Positions 52,428 to 59,373 of a DNA stretch of 64,000 nt are shown here, piece by piece (the first letter of the stretch is position 1; every line of letters begins with the position of its first letter). The position numbers were made by a program, and so were the translations under genes. Source of the stretch: Sphingobium terrigena. GTDB lineage: Bacteria; Pseudomonadota; Alphaproteobacteria; Sphingomonadales; Sphingomonadaceae. The DNA lies in contig NZ_QVRA01000007.1 of the NCBI RefSeq assembly GCF_003591655.1, forward strand, positions 1 to 64,000. Direction: 5' to 3'. The notes below the pieces were generated by a model. The model did no database searches. It worked only from the letters and a program-made list of their open reading frames with translations, and was not told where the DNA came from.

Positions 52428-53135
52428 ATGACCGATAGCGCGCTGATCGACCCCGTAACTGACGCCCTCGCGACGATTGGCTATGCACGCCTGTCGGGCA
52501 GTCAGACCTTTGCGCAACTCGGCGTCGATGCGGCTGACTGGCGCAATTTTGCCGATAGCTGGAACGATCTGGGGCCGGACCTCTATATGGCCGACGGCGG
52601 ACGCTATCGCCGCCGCCGCCACGCGACCTTTCGCTGTCAGGATGGTGGCTTCACCCGCCAGCCGCACCAGCCCCATTATCAGAGCCGCGACTATAATAGG
52701 CTCAATGGCGATGTGCAGCGCTGGTTCGATCCGGTCGAGCAGGCCACGGTCGACAATCCGGTCTGCCGCGCCATCTTCGCCTTTTGCGCGGCGCATTTTC
52801 CGATGACTGGTCCGGCCCATGTCGAAATGCATCAATTCCGTATCGAAGCCAAACCCGGCGAAGTCGGTCGCCCGACGCCGGAGGGGTTGCACCGCGACGG
52901 AGTCGACCATGTGTTCGTGATGCTGATCGAACGACGCAATGTGCGCGAGGGCGTAACCCGCATCGGCGCACCCAACGGCACGGCGCTGGGCGAATTCATG
53001 CTGGCGGAAGCGGGCGACGCGATGCTGATCGACGATCGGCGGATATTGCACGGCGTGACGGAAATCCACGCGGTGGACGCCGCCCAACCAGCCTGGCGCG
53101 ATGCGCTGGTTGTCACGTTTGTGGCCCCACCATAA
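52428..53135 (+). CDS. 2-oxoglutarate/Fe(II) dioxygenase-family protein
   Basis: A 235-aa protein of the 2OG-Fe_Oxy_2 family. It shows an H-x-D...H arrangement: GLHRDGVDHVFVML (His and Asp) and RRILHGVTEIHAVD (distal His) with an Arg in the following AWRDALVVTF strand to hold 2-oxoglutarate. Relatives hydroxylate free amino acids such as isoleucine or are of unknown role. It begins 58 bp after pccR on the same strand; two ATGs are adjacent (52425 and 52428), the second better spaced from GGAGG. Its substrate is unknown; the neighbourhood suggests branched-chain amino acid or propionate metabolism, as inference. Confidence 0.82.
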   Translation: MTDSALIDPVTDALATIGYARLSGSQTFAQLGVDAADWRNFADSWNDLGPDLYMADGGRYRRRRHATFRCQDGGFTRQPHQPHYQSRDYNRLNGDVQRWFDPVEQATVDNPVCRAIFAFCAAHFPMTGPAHVEMHQFRIEAKPGEVGRPTPEGLHRDGVDHVFVMLIERRNVREGVTRIGAPNGTALGEFMLAEAGDAMLIDDRRILHGVTEIHAVDAAQPAWRDALVVTFVAPP

Positions 53136-53189
53136 TCACCCCTCCCCTGAAGGCAGGGCTATCGCATATGAAACTGTCCCCTCCCTCAT

Positions 53190-53279
53190 CGTCATCCTGA
53201 ATTTATTTCAGGATCCATTTCTCGTCTCAAACCGCGGCTTTTGGGGCATGATGGATGCTGAAACGAGTTCAGCATGACG
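53190..53279. repeat. Composite paired inverted repeat (before gor 3' end)
   Basis: CCTGAATTTATTTCAGG and GCTGAAACGAGTTCAGC hairpins with GTCATCC/GCATGACG ends; a diverged copy of the 45060 unit. It lies between converging transcripts. Confidence 0.8.
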
Positions 53280-53310
53280 TTGGAGGGATAACGAAAAGTC
53301 ATATGCAATC

Positions 53311-53333
53311 CCCCTCCCCTGCAAGGGGAGGGG
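53311..53333. terminator. G/C hairpin between the dioxygenase and gor
   Basis: CCCCTCCCC and GGGGAGGGG form a 9-bp stem around TGCAA, followed by TTTATT on the plus strand. It may end the plus-strand message and protect the gor 3' end. Confidence 0.55.
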
Positions 53334-53340
53334 TTTATTC

Positions 53341-54687
53341 CTATTTCAACAGCACTAATTCCTCCGCCATGCTCGGATGCAACGCCACCGTGTCGTCGAA
53401 ATCCTGCTTGGTCAGCCCCGCCTTCACCGCAATGGCGGCGGCCTGCAATATCTCCGGCGCGTCGGGACCGATCATGTGCAGGCCCACCACCCGGTCGGTC
53501 GTCGCGTCCACAATCATCTTGTAGAGCGCCCGCTCCTCGCGCCCCGCCAGCACATATTTCATCGGGCGGAAGTCGGACGTGTAGACCTTCACCGTCCCCA
53601 GCTTGTTCTTCGCCTGCGCCTCGGTCATGCCGACACCGGCAAGCGGCGGGTGGCTGAACACGGCGGATGGCACGCAGTCATAATCGACCGTGCGCGGGTT
53701 GTTGCCGAACACCGTGTCGGCAAAGGCGTGACCCTCACGGATCGCCACCGGGGTCAGTTGCAACCGGTCGGTGACGTCACCCACGGCATAGATGCTCTCG
53801 CAACTCGTCTTGTTATAGTCATCGACCTTGATCGCGCCCTTGTCGTCCAGATCGACGCCTGCGCTGTCCAGCCCCAGCCCGTCCACATTGGGCTTGCGCC
53901 CGGTCGCAAACAGGATGACGTCGGCGGCAACCGGGTCGCCCGACTGGAAGTGGACGCACAGCGTGCCGTCGTCGGTCTTTTCGATCCGCTCCATCTGCGC
54001 GTTGAAGCGGAAGTTGATGCCCTTGCTCATCGAAATCTGGAGCAGCCGGTCGCGTATCTGCTCGTCATAGCCGCGCAGCAAAGTGCCGGACCGGTTGACG
54101 ATGGTCACATGGCTGCCGAACTGGTGGAAGATGCCGGCAAATTCATTGGCGATATAGCCGCCACCGACGATGACGATGCGCTTGGGGCATTGTTCCAGAT
54201 GGAACACCTCGTTGGAGGTGATGCCATGTTCCGCGCCCTCAATCTCCGGCATGATCGGCCAGGCGCCGGTCGCGACCAGGATATATTTGGCGGTGACTTC
54301 CCGCCCGCTGGCCAGCTTCACGCTGTGCGGCCCGGTCACCACCGCCCGTTCGGGGATCATCTCGACTTTATGGCTGTCGAGCGTATTCCTGTAGAGACCC
54401 TCCAGCCGGTCGACCTCGCCCAGCACATTGTCGCGCAGCGTGGTCCATTCAAAGCCGCAGTCGGGGACATTCCAGCCGAACCGGCGCGCATCCTTCAGAT
54501 CCTCGGCGAAATGCGCGCCGTAGATGAGCAGCTTTTTTGGCACACAACCGCGAATGACGCAGGTGCCGCCGACGCGAAATTCCTCGGCCACCGCAACCTT
54601 CGCCCCATGCGCCGCCGCCACGCGCGACGCGCGCACGCCGCCCGATCCTGCACCGATGACGAAAAGGTCGAAATCAAACTCGCTCAT
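53341..54687 (-). CDS. gor: Glutathione-disulfide reductase
   Basis: A 448-aa FAD flavoenzyme of the pyridine nucleotide-disulfide family. The FAD site LFVIGAGSGGVRASRVAA, the redox disulfide GGTCVIRGCVPKK (Cys43 and Cys48), the NADPH site VIVGGGYIANEFAGI and the catalytic acid-base ALHPSMAEELV, where His is followed by Pro and then Ser rather than the more common Thr, identify glutathione reductase. It reduces GSSG with NADPH. Trypanothione-type changes are not visible. It is divergent from nothing nearby and is preceded by the repeat at 54762. Confidence 0.93.
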   Translation of the reverse strand: MSEFDFDLFVIGAGSGGVRASRVAAAHGAKVAVAEEFRVGGTCVIRGCVPKKLLIYGAHFAEDLKDARRFGWNVPDCGFEWTTLRDNVLGEVDRLEGLYRNTLDSHKVEMIPERAVVTGPHSVKLASGREVTAKYILVATGAWPIMPEIEGAEHGITSNEVFHLEQCPKRIVIVGGGYIANEFAGIFHQFGSHVTIVNRSGTLLRGYDEQIRDRLLQISMSKGINFRFNAQMERIEKTDDGTLCVHFQSGDPVAADVILFATGRKPNVDGLGLDSAGVDLDDKGAIKVDDYNKTSCESIYAVGDVTDRLQLTPVAIREGHAFADTVFGNNPRTVDYDCVPSAVFSHPPLAGVGMTEAQAKNKLGTVKVYTSDFRPMKYVLAGREERALYKMIVDATTDRVVGLHMIGPDAPEILQAAAIAVKAGLTKQDFDDTVALHPSMAEELVLLK

Positions 54688-54761
54688 GCCTGGCCTCCGA
54701 TTGGGTGCGGGGGATATGGCGGTTGGGCGCGGGAGTTACAAACGGGATTTTCAAACCCAAT

Positions 54762-54858
54762 CCGTTCGGGCTGAGCGAAGTCGAAGCCCCCCGCTGAGCG
54801 AAGCGAAGTGCCCTCCCTTCGGTCGGGCGAACCCTTCGACTTCGCTCAGGGCGAACGG
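54762..54858. repeat. Inverted repeat of the CCGTTCGGGCTGAG family (between gor and pgi)
   Basis: CCGTTCGGGCTGAGCGAAGT at the left and CTTCGACTTCGCTCAGGGCG at the right form long arms with about 24 paired bases. It lies between two same-strand genes. Confidence 0.82.
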
Positions 54859-54863
54859 TCGGC

Positions 54864-56369
54864 TTACTCCGCCCCCAGCGCAATCTCGATCAGCGCCATG
54901 GTCGATGGATCAAAGCCTACCGCCCCGTCGGTCTCTATCGACTTGGCAATCTCTTTGCCCAGCTCCACGCCGAACTGGTCGAACGGGTTGATCCCCATCA
55001 GCACTGCATTCGCAAAGGTGCGATGCTCGTAAAAGGCGATCAGCGCGCCCAGCGCGTGCGGGGTCACATCGTCCATCAGGATGGTGGTGGACGGCCGGTT
55101 GCCGGGATAGGCGCGTGCCGGGTCGGCGGCATTATCCTTGCCGCGCATCAGCGCGGCCCCCTGCGCAAAGCAGTTGACCAGCAGCGCGCGATGATGCGCC
55201 GGGTCCAGCGCATGGCCCGGCTCGATCGAGGCGATAAACTCGACCGGCGTGATGATCGTCCCCTGATGCAGCAGCTGGAACACGGCATGTTGCGCGTCGG
55301 TCCCCACCCCGCCCCAGGTGATCGGTGCGGTCGGGCCATCGACCGGCGATCCGTCCAGCTTCACCGCCTTGCCATTGCTCTCCATCTCCAGCTGCTGGAG
55401 ATAGGATGGCAGCAGCGCCAGCCGCTCGTCATAGGCGAACACGGCGCGGGTCTGGCAGCCCAGCACACGCGCATAATATTGGTCGGCAAAGGCCGCGATC
55501 AGCGGGATATTCTGCGCCGGATCGGACAGGCGGAAATGGCGGTCCATCTCGGCTGCGCCCTCCAGCAGGCTTTCAAACGCATCCCAGCCCAGCGCCAGTG
55601 CAGCGGGAAAGCCGATCGAGGACCAGAGCGAATAACGCCCGCCCACGGACTCGGCAAAGGGCAGGATGCGGGTTTCATCGACACCCCATTCCATCGCCCG
55701 GTCAGGCGCGGCGGTCAGCGCGACGACGCGGCCATAGGGATCGTCCACCCCGCCCTCGACCATCCAGTTGATCGCGCTTGCTGCGTTCAGCATGGTCTCG
55801 CTGGTGGTGAAGGTCTTGGAGGCGATGGCGATCAGCGTCGCATGGGGATCGAACCCCTCGATCGCCCGCTCCAGCGCCGTGCCATCGACATTGGACACGA
55901 TGGCCACGTCATAACGCACCCCGTCACCGTCCAGCGCATCGACAATCAGGTCGGGACCAAGCGCCGATCCACCAATGCCGATATGCAGGATATGGCGAAT
56001 CTCGCCCAGCGCCCCGGCCTCGATCGCGTCGATCAGGCCGCGCATCCGGTTGTGCAGCATTTTGGCATGGGCAACGCTGTCGGGGTTCCCCTCGCCACGC
56101 TCGGCGGGATGTTCGGCGGCGCGGCCTTCGGTGTTGTTCACCGCCTCGCCCGCAAACAGCGCGTCGCGCCGCCGGGCAAAGCCCTGCTCGTCGGCCAGCG
56201 CCAGAAAGCCTGCCATCAGATCGTCGGTCAAATGGGTCTTGGACCAGTCGAACCGGATCGGTCCCTGGGTCAGCACCAGCTTGGACAGGCGATCGGGATC
56301 GGTGGTAAAGATCGACTTGAGGTCGGCTTGTGGCAGGGCAGAAAGCGCCGCCAGTGCAGGACTGGGCAT
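54864..56369 (-). CDS. pgi: Glucose-6-phosphate isomerase
   Basis: Pgi interconverts glucose-6-phosphate and fructose-6-phosphate. The 501-aa protein has both PGI signatures: ESVGGRYSLWSSIG and GINPFDQFGVELGKEIA, plus HIGIGGSALGPDLIV, SKTFTTSETMLNA and the active-site Glu and His regions. It starts at the ATG at 56369 with AGAGGATA; the further open frame runs over the lepB promoter. It is about 50 residues shorter than the E. coli enzyme, usual in sphingomonads. The Entner-Doudoroff route is common in this group, so Pgi may work mainly in the gluconeogenic direction. Confidence 0.96.
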   Translation of the reverse strand: MPSPALAALSALPQADLKSIFTTDPDRLSKLVLTQGPIRFDWSKTHLTDDLMAGFLALADEQGFARRRDALFAGEAVNNTEGRAAEHPAERGEGNPDSVAHAKMLHNRMRGLIDAIEAGALGEIRHILHIGIGGSALGPDLIVDALDGDGVRYDVAIVSNVDGTALERAIEGFDPHATLIAIASKTFTTSETMLNAASAINWMVEGGVDDPYGRVVALTAAPDRAMEWGVDETRILPFAESVGGRYSLWSSIGFPAALALGWDAFESLLEGAAEMDRHFRLSDPAQNIPLIAAFADQYYARVLGCQTRAVFAYDERLALLPSYLQQLEMESNGKAVKLDGSPVDGPTAPITWGGVGTDAQHAVFQLLHQGTIITPVEFIASIEPGHALDPAHHRALLVNCFAQGAALMRGKDNAADPARAYPGNRPSTTILMDDVTPHALGALIAFYEHRTFANAVLMGINPFDQFGVELGKEIAKSIETDGAVGFDPSTMALIEIALGAE

Positions 56370-56545
56370 GAAATATCCTCTTCGATGGAATCGAAACCGG
56401 CGCTGCACCTGCCGATTCTCGGCCTGTTTAGCCAATGTTTCGACCAATTGCATCGGTCAGGACGCGCTTGACGTGTCAGGGCGCAAGCCTCAAAAGCCGC
56501 GACGGCCGCCTTATCGGCGATTTCACAGGGATTGAACGACCACCC

Positions 56546-57385
56546 ATGACTGCAAAATCGGAAACGCGGGACTTTATCTGGTTCCTCGCCAGGCTGGGCC
56601 TGTTCGTCTTTGTGCTGCGCAGTTTCATCATTTCGCCGTTCAACATCCCGTCGGAATCGATGCAGCCACGCCTGCTGATCGGCGATTATCTGCTGGTCGC
56701 CAAATGGCCCTATGGTTATTCGCGCTATTCGCTGCCGTTCAGTTTGCCACTGATCCCCGGTCGCATTTTCGCGTCCACCCCCCATCGCGGCGACGTGGTG
56801 GTGTTCAAGGCACCGCCGAGCCAGAGGAACGACTATATCAAGCGGGTGATCGGCCTGCCCGGCGACATGATCGCCGTGCGCGGTGGCACCGTTTACCTCA
56901 ACGGCGCGGCCATCCCGAAGCAGAAGGTCGCCGATCTCGTCATTCCGGTGACGCAGAACATGCTCGACGCGGCGGCGAAGGAAGGCGCGGAGTCCCCCTG
57001 CTATCGCCCCGATTTTGAGGAAGCGGCCCCCGGCGGCGGCAAGCAGTGCCGATATCCGCAATATCGCGAAACCCTGCCCGCGACCAAGGACGTCCCCGCG
57101 AAAAGCTATAATGTGCTGGACCTGGTGCCGGACGGCGCAGCCGATGACCGCGACACCGTGCTTGTGCCGCAAGGGCATCTGTTCATGATGGGCGACAATC
57201 GCGATCGCAGCGCCGACAGCCGTTTCCCGGCGGTCGAGGGGGGCGGCATCGGCCTCGTCCCCGAAGAAAATCTGGTCGGCAAGGCGATGATCTCGGTATT
57301 TTCGACCGATGGCAGCGCCAACTGGCTGCTGCCCTGGACCTGGGTGTCGGCCGCGCGCTGGAACCGGATCGGGGAAGGCTTTTGA
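56546..57385 (+). CDS. lepB: Signal peptidase I
   Basis: LepB cleaves signal peptides on the periplasmic side of the inner membrane. The 279-aa chain has one N-terminal membrane anchor (about 10-31), the Ser in IPSESMQPRL (Ser38), the base Lys in NDYIKRVIGLPGD (Lys99) and the GDNRDRSADSRF box. A long middle insert (about 128-190) with two cysteines (SPCYRPDF and GGGKQCRYP) is larger than in E. coli and may form a disulfide. It shares a 176-bp divergent region with pgi and overlaps rnc by 4 bp. Confidence 0.96.
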   Translation: MTAKSETRDFIWFLARLGLFVFVLRSFIISPFNIPSESMQPRLLIGDYLLVAKWPYGYSRYSLPFSLPLIPGRIFASTPHRGDVVVFKAPPSQRNDYIKRVIGLPGDMIAVRGGTVYLNGAAIPKQKVADLVIPVTQNMLDAAAKEGAESPCYRPDFEEAAPGGGKQCRYPQYRETLPATKDVPAKSYNVLDLVPDGAADDRDTVLVPQGHLFMMGDNRDRSADSRFPAVEGGGIGLVPEENLVGKAMISVFSTDGSANWLLPWTWVSAARWNRIGEGF

Positions 57386-58065
57386 ACCATAAGGCACCCC
57401 GGCCGGACACCGATGGCTGGCTGACGGCGCTGATCGGTCGCCCGCCGCACGACCCTGCGCCGTTTCAGCAGGCGCTGACCCATGGCAGCGCCAATCCGTT
57501 AAACTATGAGCGGCTGGAATTTCTGGGCGACCGGGTGCTGGGGCTGCTGGTATCCGAATGGGTGTTCGAGCGCTTTTCTGGCGAACCCGAAGGCAAATTG
57601 TCGCGCCGCTTCAATGCGCTGGTATCAGGCGAAACCTGCGCAGAGGTGGCACGCGCAGCGGGCGTGCCCACCCATCTGGTGCTGGGCAAGCAGGCGCGCG
57701 ACGATGGCGCGGCCAATAGCGACAATGTACTGGGCGACGTCATGGAGGCGCTGATCGGCGCGCTCTATCTGGAGGCCGGACTGGAGGAAGCGCGTACGTT
57801 GGTGCGCCGCCTCTGGGCCGACCGGGTGGACACCCAGACAGCCGCCCCGCGCCACCCCAAGTCCGCGCTCCAGGAATGGGCCGCCGCCAACAAGCGCAAG
57901 CCCCCAGAATATGAAGTCAAGGACCGCTCCGGCCCCCACCATGCCCTGCGCTTCGTCGTGTCGGTAACGATCAAGGGCGCGGGCGAAGCCAGCGCGACCG
58001 GCGGATCGAAACAGGAAGCGGAAACGGCGGCAGCGGCGGCGTTGCTGGAGAAGCTGACGGGGTAG
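57382..58065 (+). CDS. rnc: Ribonuclease III
   Basis: Rnc cuts double-stranded RNA, including rRNA precursors. The 227-aa protein has the catalytic signature NYERLEFLGDRVLGLLVSEW (Glu and Asp ligands), a second acidic site VLGDVMEALIGALYLEAG and a C-terminal double-stranded-RNA-binding domain (about 150-225, PKSALQEWAAANKRKPPEYE). The start is TTG at 57382 within the lepB stop (TTGA), with GGGGAAGG upstream: translational coupling and low initiation. The order lepB-rnc-era is conserved across bacteria. Confidence 0.96.
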   Translation: MNHKAPRPDTDGWLTALIGRPPHDPAPFQQALTHGSANPLNYERLEFLGDRVLGLLVSEWVFERFSGEPEGKLSRRFNALVSGETCAEVARAAGVPTHLVLGKQARDDGAANSDNVLGDVMEALIGALYLEAGLEEARTLVRRLWADRVDTQTAAPRHPKSALQEWAAANKRKPPEYEVKDRSGPHHALRFVVSVTIKGAGEASATGGSKQEAETAAAAALLEKLTG

Positions 58066-58105
58066 TGCCAGCTTTCGCTTAAGGCATAATAGGCCTACAC
58101 ATCAT

Positions 58106-58192
58106 CGTCATCCCGGGCTTGACCCGGGATCCCGCTTTTCTTGGTCCACGCCGGACCGAAGAAGCGGGATCCCGGCTTTCGCCGGGATGACG
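58106..58192. repeat. Composite paired inverted repeat between rnc and era
   Basis: GTCATCCCGGGCTTGACCCG and CGGGATCCCGGCTTTCGCCG bound a middle AAGCGGGATC/GATCCCGCTT pair. It lies in an operon gap on the coding strand. Confidence 0.85.
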
Positions 58193-58219
58193 AAATTGCC
58201 GTAGGCAAACGGAGTATAT

Positions 58220-59131
58220 TTGTTGGAAGTTTCAGAAACCAATCAGCGCTGCGGCGTCATTGCCGTTGTCGGCGCGCCCAATGCGGGCAAGTCCACGCTG
58301 GTCAACGCGCTGGTGGGGCAGAAGGTGGCGATCACCAGTGCCAAGGCGCAGACCACGCGCACCCGCGTCATGGGCGTCGCGATCGAGGGCGACGCGCAGT
58401 TGGTGCTTGTGGACACGCCCGGCATTTTTGCGCCCAAACGGCGGCTGGACCGCGCCATGGTGCAGGCGGCCTGGGGCGGCGCACAGGGCGCGGACCTGAT
58501 CGCGATGGTGGTCGATGGCAAGGCGGGCCGTGGCCCAAAGCTGGAACCCATCATCGAAGCGCTCAAGCATCGCACCGAACGCAAATGGCTGATCCTCAAC
58601 AAGGTGGACATCGCCATCAAGGAAAAGCTGCTGACCCATACCCAGGTGCTGAACGACACGCTGGGCTTCGACGAAATCTTCTTCGTGTCCGCCGCGACCG
58701 GTGATGGCCTGCCTGAACTGAAAGCAGCCTTCGCCGCAGCGATGCCGGAAGGGCCATGGCATTTTCCCGAAGATCAGGTGTCGGACGCGACCGACCGGAT
58801 GCTGGCGGCGGAAATCACCCGCGAGCAGCTTTATCATCAGCTCCACGCCGAACTGCCCTATGCCGCCGCCGTCGATACCGAACAATATAAGGAACGGCAG
58901 GACGGATCGGTCGAAATCCACCAGCAAATCCTGGTCGGCCGCCCGACCCAGCGTGCCATCGTGCTGGGCAAGGGCGGGCAGCGATTGAAGGAAATCGGCT
59001 CAAAAGCGCGCGAGGAACTGGCAAACCTGCTGGGCGTGAAGGTCCACCTCTATTTGCATGTGAAGGTGAAGGAAGATTGGGAAAATGACCGCGGCATCTA
59101 CCGCGACATCGGGCTGGACTGGGTGGAGTAA
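58220..59131 (+). CDS. era: GTPase Era
   Basis: Era is the essential GTPase for 30S ribosome maturation. The 303-aa protein has G1 GAPNAGKSTLVNAL (about 18-31), G3 VDTPGIF, G4 NKVDI, the GTPase domain to about 180 and a C-terminal KH domain (about 215-295) with AIVLGKGGQRLKEIG that binds 16S rRNA. TTG at 58220 (GGAG nearby) or TTG at 58223 starts it. The gap from rnc (154 bp) is filled by a composite repeat but the lepB-rnc-era order is kept. Confidence 0.97.
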   Translation: MLEVSETNQRCGVIAVVGAPNAGKSTLVNALVGQKVAITSAKAQTTRTRVMGVAIEGDAQLVLVDTPGIFAPKRRLDRAMVQAAWGGAQGADLIAMVVDGKAGRGPKLEPIIEALKHRTERKWLILNKVDIAIKEKLLTHTQVLNDTLGFDEIFFVSAATGDGLPELKAAFAAAMPEGPWHFPEDQVSDATDRMLAAEITREQLYHQLHAELPYAAAVDTEQYKERQDGSVEIHQQILVGRPTQRAIVLGKGGQRLKEIGSKAREELANLLGVKVHLYLHVKVKEDWENDRGIYRDIGLDWVE

Positions 59132-59145
59132 GAGTTCCCCACCAC

Positions 59146-59240
59146 CGTCATCCTGACGAAAGTCAGGATCCATTCGTCGCTACGCTGCTTATTCTCGTAG
59201 CGCTACCCCGAATGGATCCCGCATCAAGTGCGGGATGACG
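59146..59240. repeat. Composite paired inverted repeat after era (first of two)
   Basis: GTCATCCTGACGAAAGTCAG forms one hairpin, and GATCCCGCATCAAGTGCGGG another. GGATCCATTCG/CGAATGGATCC pair in the middle. Left and right hairpins belong to different sequence classes, so this is a mosaic copy. Confidence 0.82.
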
Positions 59241-59279
59241 GAGTGCGCGATGGCAAGCTTCGCTTCGCCCACCACCGCC

Positions 59280-59359
59280 GTCATCCCGCACTTGATCCGG
59301 AATCCAGGGTGGCTCTCGCAGTGCGTGCCGCCCTGGATCCTGACGTTCGTCAGGATGAC
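59280..59359. repeat. Composite paired inverted repeat after era (second, mosaic in opposite order)
   Basis: The left half has GTCATCCCGCACTTGATCCG, the right half GATCCTGACGTTCGTCAGGA. The hairpin types are the same as at 59146 but in the reverse order, with a different centre (CCAGGG/CCCTGG). Confidence 0.82.
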
Positions 59360-59373
59360 ACTTGCGGAGGAAT

